A DNA stretch of 64,000 bases from Chamaea fasciata (taxonomy: Eukaryota > Chordata > Aves > Passeriformes > Sylviidae): NCBI GenBank assembly GCA_029207755.1, contig JARCOQ010000002.1:14585156-14649155 (forward strand). Direction: 5' to 3'. The translations under genes and the position numbers were made by a program. Position 1 is the stretch's first letter, and each line of letters begins with the position of its first letter. The notes beneath the pieces were generated by a model. That model ran no database searches. It saw only the letters and a program-made list of their open reading frames with translations, and was not told the DNA's origin. Positions 33,008 to 51,547 of this stretch are shown here, piece by piece.

Positions 33008-33597
33008 GACCTTAGGAAAGACCTTTTTCTCTTGCTGTGGAGTGGTGGCAGGGAAAGACTTATCATGTGGCCCTCAAATTTTTCCTGAACTTCCCCTAGT
33101 ATTTTGGTATGGTCCCCCACCAGTGGGAGGGGGAGCCAGCAAAGCAGCAGGGGCCACTTGAGCAGAAGGGGCCACTCGAGCCGTGGGAAGGTATGGAGGC
33201 AGTAATGCCTCTAGCAGTTCCCACATCTTTTCCTTCTTTTCTTCTGCTTGCTCTGTCTCTGAGGCTTCTTATACCTTAAAAATGTTTACCCCCTGGGGCC
33301 AAATTTCTTCTGTCCAGCAGGAGGCATATTCACTTTCCTCGGGATCAAGAGGTTCTTTTACATTTACAAATCAAATCCTCAAAAGACCCGTACCTAGACG
33401 TGACTGGATCTTCTTTCTTTTTTCACCTACTCTACCATGAAATACCAAATCATTTTGACTTTATCTTTTCCTTTTGTACATGGATTACTTTCCCAGTTAG
33501 CTAACTTAATTCCTAGGGGACTGTCCTGGCGTATATCTGCCAGAACCTTTTTGCTCCCCTTCTTCCTCGAACCTGACTTGCTTTTTCCTTGTCCCAT
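33008..33597 (-). pseudogene. Provirus gag matrix and linker
   Basis: From 33597 the minus strand reads MGQGKSK, with Gly at position 2 as in myristoylated matrix proteins, then DSPLGIKLANWESNP and TKGKDKVKMIWY, typical of class I matrix, which binds the plasma membrane. A stop at about 33430 ends it. The linker (33050-33420) between matrix and capsid is proline-containing and frame-broken. Confidence 0.82.
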
Positions 33598-34930
33598 CTT
33601 CCTTGGACCCAACCTGCTCATCCCTGATCTCTATTCTTTTGCTCTAGTTCACTCTCCCAGCAGCTTGGATACCACCCACTCCTCACAGTTTTTCCCACAC
33701 TAAGCACAGAAAATCTTTCCTCTCCAGCAACACAATCCACCTCCTTTCACAACAAGGCTGAACTCCAAACCAAAAATTGACATAACCTACACTCCCGCTG
33801 CCCCTTTCCAGCCTCTCCCATCACTGGGTCACAGAATGTGGACAGAGCCCTGCAGCCATCCCACACTTGCCCTGTGTCCATGACATCTCACTCTCTCCCA
33901 CTCCCTCCACTATAATAACAAATTAACTATCGGCGATTGAGAGGAGGAGACATTTAGAGTTCTGATCAGAAGCCAAATTTATTGAGCATACAAGGTGTTT
34001 ATATAGGGTTTTTCTTGTATGGCACTTATATAGGATTCTATTTTTGGTAACAATTTCTCATTAGTTATACATTCTTTATGACATCAGTTACTTGGTAATA
34101 ATGAGGAAGTTTCACAACATGTTTCTTGGTCACTTCTACCCCAGGGAGCCTTTATCTGTGTCAGTCTCTCCCATGGTTTCTGCTTGATCAGGCCTAAAAT
34201 ACCAGGCTCCTTTATCAGTTCCATTATACTCTCTGTTTCATTCCCCATAAATAGCAACACCACAATAAGGTACCTTTATTTTCAAATCACTTATTAACCT
34301 TCAACCGTGGGAATTACTTCTTAAATTTAAAAATGCTCTAATTTGGGGCATATGATCAAAATCTCAAAGGTTATTTGCCATCTCCAGATGCTCTTGAATA
34401 TAGGATCTTTAGGATATTTTCCTAACCTTCAAATCCACACTTCTTGTCTAGAGGAATTTTCCTAGCCTTCATGGATCCCAACCCTCAATCTGGCAACCTT
34501 TTTGAAACTAGGGACCCTTACTTTTGTCCCCTACTTCCCAGTGGACTGCCTAGGAAATTGCTCCCTCTCCTGTCTCTGTAGGAGGGGTCCAACCCCTCCC
34601 TGGGTTCTAGCTCAGATACCCTGGGGAATCACTCGTTCTTTGCATTTTGCTTCATCTCTTTGCTGGCTAGTCTCTGCAGAAATATGGAACCATGGCTAGA
34701 AAGACTGCACTGGCTTTGCAGATCCGGACTGTCCACTTCACGTCTCACACACACACACGAGTCAATCCCCTGTACACCACCCCCATGCAGTACTTACAGT
34801 CCCTTTTCCTGTCTGGGTCTTTGTGCACAAGAATTGTGGGACAGATACTGAGAGTTTTTAGAGAGCCTTTACCTTCCCCCTCTTTGGCTTTATGAGTCCC
34901 CTTTTGTCCACAGGGTGACAGCCTGCAATC
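33598..34930 (-). other. Provirus leader region with nested element
   Basis: About 1.3 kb between the primer-binding site and gag. A normal class I leader is several hundred bases, and the excess is partly explained by the nested LTR-like segment at 33950-34266. No open frame has a domain signature. A CA-repeat (CACACACACAC) lies near 34747. Confidence 0.5.
33950..34266 (-). mobile_element. LTR-like insertion in provirus leader
   Basis: Read on the minus strand it starts TGTGGTGTTGC near 34266, has an AATAAA (CTCAATAAATTTGGC) near 33980, and ends around CTCCTCCTCTCA. This order fits a short solo LTR of about 300 bp. The ends are approximate and no duplication was found. Confidence 0.45.
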
Positions 34931-34948
34931 GCCAATCGAGCCACCAAA
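34929..34948 (-). other. Provirus primer-binding site region
   Basis: On the minus strand TGGTGGCTCGATTGGCGATT follows the LTR end after a few bases. The T-G-G-x-G-G-C-T-C-G start is like class I sites (the tRNA-Pro site begins TGGGGGCTCG), but the second half is altered, so the primer tRNA cannot be named. Confidence 0.6.
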
Positions 34949-34950
34949 AT

Positions 34951-35512
34951 TGGCAGGGCGTGCCTCTCACTCGAAATTTCCTGGGGCCATGGAGACAAGA
35001 CATCCTGGACAAGTGTCCAATTGTGATTAACAAAGCCCACTACTCAATTAAAATTTAAAGAGAATTTAATAAGGGACAATAGGGGACAAAGTCAATAAAG
35101 CAAAAGGAACAGCACTGGCTGCTTAGCTGAAGCCAGAGGAACACCAGTGAACACAGCAATACTCCTTATATACCCTGGGAATTACATCAGCCAACTACAC
35201 ATTCATAAATGATCATGCATATTCAAACATTTTAACATAGTTCATCCTCTGCCCCGCCTATTTGGAGCGTGCGCAGTGGTCTTCGTTGCGGTCATTTGTT
35301 ACTTTTCAATACATTCAAGAGGTTTAGATTCCTTCATTGGTTAAATGTTAACATTACAACAACTCTTCACCAACATTGGTATTACAATACAGCATTCACA
35401 TTAAAAGAACTCTAAACTTCAGCAGAATTAGTCTTACAAAAGTCAACATTTTAAAACACATAGTATTCACTCTAACAATTGCAAAAGTGAATGCTACAAT
35501 ATATTTATCACA
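34951..35512 (-). mobile_element. Provirus 5' LTR
   Basis: It starts TGTGATAAATATATTG at 35512 and ends CTGCCA at 34951, giving 562 bp. Nearly all of it matches the copy at 22642-23113. The two LTRs differ by scattered substitutions and a small insertion (CACTGGCTGCTTAG near 35115), so the element is not recent. Its terminal U5 part is missing from the 3' copy. Confidence 0.9.
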
Positions 35513-36015
35513 GGTTTGGGTTTTTTTCCTTCTCAAGGGACTCTAGAGTCAAGTTAAGACTCCAGAGTTCAGTTGCCTTCCAGGCAGGGACTGCTGCTGG
35601 CCGTAGCTTGAGTTTGCTGTCATCTCTGTGCAGTAGCTGGAGAAATGCAGACCTTTCTTCATAAAAGGTTCTTAGAGAAGCAATATATGGGGAAATAGGA
35701 TTTTGCCTGTTTCTTCCAAGCCCTCTCATCCTAATTAAATGGAAAAAAGATCCTGTGCTTGAAACACACCCCAGAGTTACATCCTGAAGTAGTGCTTAGG
35801 CACAGTAAGATGGACTCAGTGTGGGATTCAAAATAACCATAATTTCCACAACCTATTTTGGACCAGCATCAGTGTCACAGTTATTTCAAGTATCTGTTCC
35901 TGCAGGTACTGGTCAGCCCCTGCTGAGCTGTGTCTGCCCTGTGCCATGTAGTTTTCTTTCTCTGTCTCTCTCTCTTTCATTTATTTATTAATTAGCAGCA
36001 TTTAAGAAGACCAAT
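35513..36015. other. Intergenic between ERV insertions
   Basis: No gene recognised. It includes a CT-rich run near 35950-35980. Confidence 0.4.
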
Positions 36016-36902
36016 TGTCTTGGTTTAGGAGACAAATTGCAGGAGAAAAGGCCCTGGAATGAGAGTTTCCTCTAAAGAGAAAAGAGGTTCAATAACTCCC
36101 TCCTTTTTCTTCTGCCAGTGAGAGGAATTGGTCCCAGTGGGTGAAAGTGAAGGAAAAAAAAAGGGGGGGGGAGGGGTCATGTGCGTGCAATGTACAGAAA
36201 AGATTGAAAAAATGCTAGGTATGAACTCCCAGAACTTACTCTCTACCCCTCCCCCCCTCCCCTCCCCCCCCCCACCTCCTGCCCCCAGCAGAAGAAAAAT
36301 AAACCGTCAAAAAATGCCCAAAGAAGAAAAATACATGGGCTTACCATGTGGCCTGGAAAACAAAATGGCGACTGTTCCCTTCTGTCCCTGGGAAGGGGAA
36401 GAGGAGTTCACACAGCAGCCCGGAGCAAAGCAGATGGGAAACGTTGAATTTCTGGTGTGGGTATTCTCCTCACAGCAGCCAGAGTTGCTGGATTTTAATG
36501 TCCTTTCTCATGTTGGTTCAGCTCCTCCTAGGTCTTGGGCTCAGGGTGGTACCGTTGGCTCCCTGGATGGGCCAGAAAGAAAACCAAGCCAAGCCAAAAA
36601 CAGTTCAAGGGAACAAAAAAACCAAAAAGCTGCTGGGAGGATTCCCAGTACAGCCTCCAGGCTAGGGGGAGGAAGGGAAAAAACTTCTTGCTTTAAGCAA
36701 GCAAAAAACCCAATCCAACAAAGTAACAATGCACCGTCCCTGGTCCACACTGTCCAGAGCACACTGGAGAAACAGAGTTTGAACAGAGCGTTCCCAAGCT
36801 ACAGCCCCACCCCCTGGTTCATCTTAAAGATACCACAGCCATTTCTTGGCATAAAGCAGATGACTAAGGAATAAAGTATCATCAGAAAATTAACCCAAGA
36901 CA
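36016..36902 (+). mobile_element. Solo LTR with target-site duplication
   Basis: The element starts TGTCTTGGTTTAGGAGAC and ends TTAACCCAAGACA, with inverted termini. CCAAT precedes it (36011-36015) and ACAAT follows (36903-36907), a 5-bp duplication with one mismatch. AATAAA is at 36870-36875 on the plus strand. The YY1-like AAAATGGCG lies at 36362. A G/C homopolymer-rich stretch occurs at about 36160-36280. The start is typical of an LTR family common in passerines. Confidence 0.85.
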
Positions 36903-37002
36903 ACAATCACCCTTTGACCTAAGTGGTATCCTATCTGAAATTTTTCAAAGCTGTGGATGCTTTTCTCCTTAGAGAAAATGATCTTCCTTAGAGAAACTAG
37001 GT

Positions 37003-37415
37003 TACAAACACAGAACCACTGAACTGTCAGGGTTGGAAGGGACCTCTGGAGATCATCCAGTCCAACCTCCCTGCCCAGGCAGAGGCACTTTGAGCAGATG
37101 ACACAAGAATATGTCCAGATGGGTTTGGAATGCCTCCAGAGAGGGAGAACCCAGGACCTCTCTAGGCAGCCTGTTCCAGTGCTCTGCCACTTTCCATGGA
37201 AAGAAGTTCCCCCTTGTGTTGAGGTGGATCCTCTTATGATTCAGTTTATAGCCATTACTCTTCATCCTGTCACTGAGCACCACTGAAAATTCTGCCACTG
37301 TCTTCCTGAAAACCTACTTTGAGGTATCTTTTTTGTACTGATGAGATCCCCTCTCAGTCTTCTCCAGACTAAACAGGCCCAGCTCCTATGGTGTCTCCTC
37401 CCAACAGATGCTGAA
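37003..37415 (-). mobile_element. CR1 LINE 3' fragment with ORF2 end
   Basis: The plus reading contains GGTTGGAAGGGACCTCTGGA, GATCATCCAGTCCAACC and TCTTCTCCAGACTAAACAGG, all CR1 landmarks. On the minus strand the frame from 37298 reads HWNRLPREVLGSPSLEAFQ, the last part of the CR1 ORF2 protein (reverse transcriptase/endonuclease), followed by its 3' tail. It is 5'-truncated and inert. Confidence 0.92.
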
Positions 37416-38064
37416 GACCATACATGGGAGGCACTAGTTAGGGAGACTTGCTTTCTAATTCAGTATCCAAATTCAGCTCTAACTAAGAATCCTATTAAAG
37501 TCAGAATATTTCATTACTTCGATATAAATCTGAATACTTCTATTTGGAACCTTGAAAGATTTTTGCTGTGTAGTCAGCCAAATAAATTTCTCAGGACTGT
37601 AGAAATTTGTGGGGAATATTCGGTGCTTGCTTTTTGCAGAAAGGAAGATGAATAGATAATTGCAGGAAAACAATGAGAGAGAAGAGCCATTGTAGCATGA
37701 CTTAATTGAGCCATTCATTTTCAAGTGATGGAAAAAGTGCAGAGAAATAGAATTCCACAATGTTATTTGTAACCTGCTCTTATGTATCATTAGGGTGTTT
37801 TCATGCATCCTGCCTGGAGGCACTTTAACAGGCAGTTTGTCTACTGCCCACAAAAAACATTAGTTTGAACAATAAAAATGAGCCATTTGGCTACACAGTG
37901 AAGGCCCTAAAATTGCTCTGATAAGTGCAGACACAATGAGGATGGAGACTTTGGAGGTGTGCAAAGATCAAAAGAGACCTAGAGGAAAATACAGCTGCTG
38001 TGAGGTGTTGTCTGCAAAGGCAACACAGAGCCTTGATTTTCTTTTCCTAGATCACCATGTAGTC
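37416..38064. other. Intergenic, no gene seen
   Basis: Unremarkable sequence between two CR1 fragments. Confidence 0.4.
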
Positions 38065-38300
38065 AGAGACACACAGCATCATCAAGATTGGAAGACACCC
38101 TCAAGATCATCTAGTACAACTATCAACCCAGCACCACCATAATCACCCCTAAACCATATCCCCAGATGTTGGTTCTCCAGTTTGATTCGGAAGCCAATAC
38201 TGAATACAGAACATGGCACATTTTTTAGGTTGGCTCCACTACCATATGCCTGAAAATGTTTGAAGCATCATCTTGCACCTGGTACTCATTGACCTGAGTG
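38065..38300 (-). mobile_element. CR1 LINE fragment, second subtype
   Basis: Plus reading: GATTGGAAGACACCCTCAAG, ATCATCTAGTACAACTATCA and CCCAGCACCACCATAATCAC. These match CR1 3' ends of a subtype with the CAACCCAGCACCACC landmark. Diverged and short. Confidence 0.75.
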
Positions 38301-40735
38301 AGCCAATACAAGCAAGCCAAAGCAAGATCAACAGCATACCCCAAGAGCTGAGGAAGCTTAGGCTGGCCCTCATCCCTGCCTGGCACCACTCTTGCTGGCT
38401 AGGGACCACTCACCAGTTCTGCTGATGAACCTGCAGTGCAAACACTCTCTAACCACATTCTGTTGAAACAGAGAGTCTAGGAAACTTCACCCATTTAATA
38501 TATCATCTCAACAGACAGGGATATTTTAATTTTATTTATTACCTCACCCCTCCAAGAATAATTTCCTCAGAGCTAGTGAACAGCATTTTGTTTCCAGCCC
38601 TCAGATGCATGCAGTGGTCCTGCCTGGTTTACTGCTGAAGAGAGTGATACCAAATCAATCCCACACTTAGAAGCAAGGCATTCAGCTACTCTCCTTTGTC
38701 TTCTTTTCTACTTTATGAGCCTGTCAAACTATTTTTGTTCATACCTAATATAATCTTTCCACAATAAGGAGCTTGCATGGCTAGAGGTGGGCAGGATGCT
38801 GCCACTATTACCTGGGAATATTGGCTTCCAGAGTTGGAGCAGTTGTGGGAGTGTTTCTCTTGAAGTTCTGGGAATTTTGTTCATGCCTTGTGCTTTCCAT
38901 GCATGTCATGGTGTGCATTTATTGCCTTTCTTTCAGGAGAGTGTGTGTGGAGGGAATTGTAAAACCTGATCACTTAATCAGTGCATAAAACAGCAATTTA
39001 CTCACAGCTTGTGCACAAGTAGCAAGAGCAGCACCAGCATTTCACTGGACACATAATCCCACACCAGGAGACTTGATTGTCTGCGAGTTGGTGTTCAAAG
39101 CAATTGCTCTTTTCTATAACTGGGACTGCACAGGATTAAGGTATTACAAGTGGTATTTGCTCTAAAGGCCAGTGGCTTTCTGTATCTTATGGATTACTCC
39201 AGCTTCCTCTAAAAGGAATTTTGATAATCCCTCTCTAATGAGACTAGGCTAGATTGAATTACATCCTGCCTTCCCGCTGAAATGGGATCTTCTTCTATGA
39301 TACTGGACATGCGCACAGAAGACAGTCTTATGTATTCTTTTCTCAGTGATATGTGTGACCTATATAGAAACACCTACAAAAACAGACACAAGCTTAAACC
39401 TAAATACTTGTAAAAGATTTTTTTTTGAGCAGTTGGGGGCCTGCAGCCTCTGCTCATCATCACACATTATTCTGGCCCAACCAGTTTAGTTTTAAAATTG
39501 AAGAAGGTAAATCCTCAGGGGTATTTTCTAAGTTTTTGTAGCACACTGGTACTCCAGGGCGTGCAAGTAACACCAATCACTTCCAGTGCTCTGATCCCTT
39601 GAGGTGAATTCCCTTGACACCAGTAGAGAAGAGCAAAGGGAATAAACCTGTGGTTGGTAACAGGCAATGGGGAGCTCTGCAGTTTTTCCCACTACTGGTT
39701 CAGAGTAGTAAGTCCCACCTCATCATCCCGAATCTCCACAGATGGCTTCCGAAACTCCTTGACCTGGTTATTCCCTCACTGACTGAACATCTCTCCTGGC
39801 CAGCATGGCTGTGTTCTAGGCCATGTGAATTACCTGAACAGGTGAGGTTTTGTGTAAGATCATGGATGGGGAAGGACTACTGAGTAACAAGACTGGAAAC
39901 TATTGCTTTCTTCTAGTTGAAGTCAGGAGTGACTCAGCCATTTGTCTGAGCTGTGCAGCCCCACTGCAGCCATGCCTCATCTTGCTTGCTGAGACAAAAG
40001 CAGCCAGTGAGGCTGAAGAAGAGGATGCCATGGCTCGCACACAAACTGACTTACAAGAGGCTTTCCCTCAAGAGATCATGATGTCTTTATTCTGCTCCTA
40101 GTTCTTCCCTCAGTCCTGCTTTATCTAACCCATTAACTAAAGAAACAGTAATTCACTTTCTTTTTCACAAATGCACCCCTCCAGTTTTATTCCAGAACCC
40201 ATTTCCAAGTTCAAACAGTCCTTATTTTGGTCTGGTACAAAAGCCATCTTGAAGATCCCCAGGTCCACTCATCCACTGTGGTCTCATCTGTCTTGGCAGG
40301 TGAGTCCTGTGGTGTAACTGTGCTCTCCCTGTGCCACAGGAGTGCTCCCAGAGGGCCAGGAGCTGAAGGAAACTCTCAGGCAATGGAGAGAACATGCTGG
40401 CCTAGGGGTTATGTATCCCAGCTCACCAATGGCTTTGTCCTCTTCCTGCAGAAAAAATTCCTAGTGCTGCTGCCCTACCCCTCCTGGGCACTCGCCGTGA
40501 GGCAGCAGAACCAGGCTGGATGCAGCCCGGGAGGCTCCTCCTTGCCTTCACCAATATAGTACATTGCAAGGTATGGATCTTGCCAGAAAGCCAGCAGAGG
40601 TGCAGGGAGCAGAGGGAAGAGCTTGCTGGTAAATCACTTCAGGGGATGTCCAGGAAAGTGGGATGTTGGTTAGTCATCCATGTCGTGCTCCTCTGTGCAA
40701 GGAAATGTGGCTGGTTGTCACAGAAACGCATTACT
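38301..40735. other. Intergenic downstream of APP
   Basis: About 2.4 kb without a recognisable exon or mobile element. It directly follows the APP poly(A) site. Short open frames on the plus strand (39614-40774) have no family signature. Confidence 0.45.
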
Positions 40736-40760
40736 ACAATGGGGCTCCTCCAGCAATGTA

Positions 40761-40766
40761 TTTATT
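40761..40766 (-). terminator. APP: APP distal poly(A) signal
   Basis: AATAAA on the minus strand in the context GTAAATAAATACATT, matching the known end of mammalian APP mRNA. Cleavage is expected 10-30 bases further, near 40735-40750. Confidence 0.88.
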
Positions 40767-41041
40767 TACATTAAAACACTGTTATACAAACTGAAAGTAA
40801 AAGAAAAGGAAAAAAGAAAGACATCTTAGAGGGGTAGCTGTGCCAAAGATGGTGTACCCCACTTTCTGCCCCGTCTCACTGTTGCCTTTCTTCTGCTCTG
40901 GTCCAACTATCAGTGCCACAATCTCTGTAGAATCCCAACTCTCTCTCAGTGTGAACACCTATGTATTTTGTTTAAATGGCTTTCAGAACTCTTTGTTTTC
41001 TGCCTCCAAACAAAACTCTTGCCCACACATTCTTTTCTTAA

Positions 41042-41047
41042 TTTATT
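41042..41047 (-). terminator. APP: APP proximal poly(A) signal
   Basis: AATAAA on the minus strand in the context TTACATAAATAAATTAAG. It matches the proximal signal of mammalian APP and would give a 3'UTR about 280 bases shorter. Confidence 0.82.
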
Positions 41048-41884
41048 TATGTAACACAGCGTAGAAAGCTATCAATTCATAAGCAATGGCTCTGCACAAT
41101 CATCCTGCAGAGGACCCCTGTTAATTTTGGCCAGCAGGCACTTCTTCCCCCAGAAGTGCTCACAATTAACAAGGACTCTTTTTAATAATTTCTTTTAAGA
41201 TCAAAAAGATACACGGAAAAGAAAATAAAGTTTACCTTTCAATGCCTAAAATGTGCACATAAAACAGGCACAAAGAAACCAATGTGTATTCTCATGATTT
41301 CTACATCACTAATACAGCAGAAGCAACAATGCGTACAATAAAATGCAGCTGCAGAGGAAAAGAATTTCAATAATTCATCTGAAATACTTTTAAAAAATGT
41401 TGGTTTACTTTAAAATGCATAGTGATCAGAAAAAATGCTCAGCAAAGAGAAACAGCTAAACCCCACAGACACAGAAAGCATCCCCCATCAATTCTTAAAG
41501 CATGTTTCAACTAGGACTTAATTTTTGTCACAAATCACAAGAATAATATACAACTGGCTAAGGAGCTACATGATAAATAATTGTGAAAGAGAATCTATCC
41601 ATGCACTAGTTAAATACAGCTAACCTCTTTACAGTACACAAAAGACATTCATTAATAATGTAGTGTAAAGGCTGAAATGTAAAGAGAAAGAGAGAGAAAA
41701 TACATTACTGATTTTATTAATTCAAGTTCAGGCATCTACTTGTGTTACAGCACAGCTGTCAAAAGGCGAGAATGAGTAAATAAAGCAGAGTGTTTTTCTT
41801 TCTTTCCACATTACTCTATAACTGAACACCAATGGGCAGTGAAGCAATTATTCTTCTGTCCAACTCATGAGCCGTTATGATGTC

Positions 41885-48444
<6,560 letters not shown>

Positions 48445-51400
48445 CTACAAAAGAAAAATAAAGGAAGATGGCTAACAAAAAAAGATTACTGAACATTTGA
48501 CTAGCTTGCCCTGCTGCCACAGCAATATAAAGACTATTGAAGCTTCAGTAATTAAATGGCACCACATGTCTTCGTAATTACTCAAATCTGGATCGCTGTG
48601 CCACAAAGCTCTGAAAGCTGGAGAGGAGCAATCTGGGACATATATATGGCCTGTGGTGTAGCAGTGCTGTGCTAAAGTGGAACTTAGCTCCATGTTCAGT
48701 TTCACACAGTTCTCAGCTAGTAGCTCCCTTTTCTCGTTCAGTAAGTGAGTCAAGGTAATTGCACAAGTGGTAGGCTTGAGAGGAATAACCCAGGAGTACA
48801 CACATTTCTTTATTTTCAAAATGCTAATCATGAGTGTGGCCATCTGTGTAATCTGTGATTACATCTGTGTGGCCTGTTTGGACTATGATGCACTTTTTCG
48901 ATAAAAAAGTAGTGAAGGACCTGTAGGACGACAGTGAAACTCGCACGCAATCAGCTGGGAGAAAACTCTCACACCAAAGGTGATGACCCAACAAAAGCTA
49001 CCATTGATTTAAGTGACCACCAAGGAATGCTTCAAGATTTTTCAGGGTAAAGAGAGTACATATGTATCTGCATGATGTACTTCTGTGAGACCTAGGTGGT
49101 AACAGTTGTGTGAAAACCAGAGAAAATCCGCTTGAATTTTATACACTGTAAGACGAAACAGAGGACAGCAAGATGCTTTACTATGCATGTAATAAGACTG
49201 GCTTTTATAAGCAGGAGCAGGTATGAAAAATGGGTGATTGTTTCATTGCCCTGTTCTGTATTCAAAGAATATATAGGATTATTTCACATCTGAGCATATA
49301 TTACATTTTTTTTTGTCTGCATGCCAATAGCAGGCTATTATTATTAATATTATTATTGTTGTTGTTATCAGTATTACTTTAAACCAAAATGGGTGAAAAA
49401 GATTAGAGAATAAATTACATTCACAGAATTATACAACTACCTCATGCTGAAAGAGTAAACATTTTAACAAGTATTTAATAAAAATGAAGGAAGCAAGAAA
49501 CCAGCTGAGAACTATAATGAGCTGTTTAACATTTGCACTCTTTAATAAACACAACCTTTCTCAGAAAGGTATTAAAGTATGCAGTATAAATATTTATATT
49601 CTTCCCAGTCACAAGCAAGAAATGTGTTAAAACAAAGTTAAAAATTCACTAGAAAGTACAGACAACATATAGCGTTGGCATAAGCCAGTGCAAAGTAGTA
49701 ATTTCTTCCATGAATTTTATCTGCATAGGACTGAAATTCTATTACTAAGCTATTTCAAGAGCACTGTAAAATACCCCAGCTAATATACATGCACAAGAGA
49801 GGAAAGCCTTAAGCACTCTGAGCCATGAAAATCAACTTGATGTGCAGTTCAAAATGTGAACCTCCATAAAGGAGAAAATAAATGCAATTTCAACCCAATT
49901 CAGAGGTCTGCATGTAAAATACAATGTGCAGCTGAATTCAAAGCAATATCCTTAGAAGACTGTCTCAGGAAATTTTACCATGGCACAGAATAGAAGCACA
50001 GATCAAAGTGCTTTTTATCCCTGCTTTTGAATTAACACTAAACAGAGAGGGGCATTGGATACGACATGGTATGTGGCAGGGAAGCAAGACTTTGTAAGCA
50101 TCAATCTAGTACTTGTTCAGCAATACCAGCATCCCTGCTCAGACTCAATTATTTTTAAACAGCTCACTAATTTTTAAATAGTGGTTGTACCATGTTAGTA
50201 AAAAGTATATCAAAAAATGCTGTGAAAAGCTGGAAAGGTCCCAGTTTAAGCATGACACAGATTACCATGTGAAGGGACTGCAATGCCCTCCCCATCAGCC
50301 ACCATGGTATGGGGAGTTACTAGCATCTAATTCCTTGAGATTGCATCAAACCACTTACACACTAAAGGGTACTGCTGAAAACTATGACAAACAGTAACTA
50401 CTGTGTCTAGCATACATTCCTGCAAGTTCCTTCCCTGCACAGGTTTGCTCCATCGGCATGTTTAACCCATCTGAGCTAAGCATGTCGGACTTTCCCAAAT
50501 TAGTGCTAATGCATTTTGGATTAACTCATCAAATTGGGAATTCTCAGTTCTTGGCATCAAAGAGATGGCAGAATATCTTTTCATAGAGTGATTATCTAGT
50601 TCAAATGCAAATTTGAGTCCCATGTTAATTTTGATTTTCAGCACTACTTAGCTTAAGGTATACATTAAGGAAAAAAGCTTTCAAGTTTAATATCAGGATA
50701 TTTAAAGCTATGGAAGTGAAACCTCATTACATAATATACCTTTAAAAAGAAGAAACAAAACAGGTTTGTAGTCAACATTGCTGTCTGGGTTCTTCATTGC
50801 TTATTAAGTGAAAAAAAAAGCTTTTAGAAGATGCTTTTCTTACCTACAGTGCTTTTGGTTGTCATTATTATGTTCACAAGAAGCACAGTTCAAATGGGGA
50901 ACAATATTTGCTCCTACCTGCCTTTCACCTGTTAGTAATACCAACTTCATATATCTTAAGGAACAAAATACACAGATACAGCCAAATACAAACTAAAATT
51001 AAGGCCAGTGGAGAATCTCCTTTTATCCTAAGAAGCCATTCTTGTGAAAGGTTATGCTCCATGCATAAACCACTACCATCTATTTTGATGGAAAGGACTA
51101 CATTCCTGAAATTGTATCATTCTATTTCTTGCTGCACTGTGTTATATGTCTCAAACTCTTTTTCTTTTCTTTTTTTTTTTAACTCAGCATTTTCCCTCCT
51201 CTGTATCCCTTGTATGATACAGAGAGACTATGAGACAGATGGATTGTGGGACAAGTATTCTCCATATAAGTACATCTAGTCACATGGCAGTGCAAGGACA
51301 GGAACTGTCAGAATTTCCTCTCACGTGAGGCTCAGTCAATTTCCGTCCTCCCTGGTGATGTTGTTCCAGGTTTACTCTCACTGAAGAGAGAACCAGAAAA

Positions 51401-51547
51401 ATCATAATCTTTTCACATGTTAACTTTCTGTTGGCAATTTCAGTGTCCACATCACTCAAGCAAAACATAGCCATAAGTGACTCACTAGTTCAAGATTGAA
51501 TCAGCATCTCAAAATGCATGCATGGAAAGCACTGTTTGATCACTCAC
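48445..51547 (-). other. APP: APP intron 16
   Basis: Intron of 3.1 kb with GTGAGT donor and TTTTGTAG acceptor. It contains an ATT/GTT microsatellite (about 49336-49372). I recognised no mobile element. Confidence 0.85.
49336..49372. repeat. ATT/GTT trinucleotide microsatellite
   Basis: CTATTATTATTAATATTATT followed by ATTGTTGTTGTTAT, an imperfect trinucleotide run in APP intron 16. Confidence 0.8.

Larger units (their letters stand above)
22642..35512 (-). mobile_element. Decayed class I (gammaretrovirus-like) provirus
   Basis: Two related LTRs in the same (minus) orientation bracket about 12 kb that contains, in the correct minus-strand order, a primer-binding-site region, gag matrix, capsid and zinc knuckle, protease, reverse transcriptase, RNase H, integrase and env with surface and transmembrane parts, ending in a polypurine tract against the 3' LTR. 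The gag capsid, the single zinc knuckle and the CWxC-type env motif place it with class I. Every gene is interrupted by stops, frameshifts or nested insertions. It lies about 5.2 kb downstream of the APP poly(A) site and has the same orientation as APP. Confidence 0.9.
40736..41884 (-). other. APP: APP 3' untranslated region
   Basis: The segment follows the APP stop codon. Many blocks match my memory of the human APP 3'UTR: CTGTAACACAAGTAGATGCC, GCCAGTTGTATATTATTCTTG, GGGGGATGCTTTC, and the end AATAAATACATTGCTGGAGG. It carries two poly(A) signals, and its length of about 1.1 kb is the same as in mammals. In mammals the longer form is reported to be translated more efficiently, and the UTR holds mRNA stability elements. 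Matching blocks support this assignment strongly; the exact cleavage site (about 40735-40750) is inferred. Confidence 0.9.

Noticed and set aside
36128..36874. A 248-codon plus-strand open frame
   Set aside because: It lies wholly within a solo LTR, starts near a G-run, and shows no domain. It is most likely open by composition.
40227..40774. Plus-strand open frames just past the APP 3' end, as a possible neighbouring gene
   Set aside because: No splice structure, no domain, and one overlaps the conserved APP poly(A) site on the other strand.
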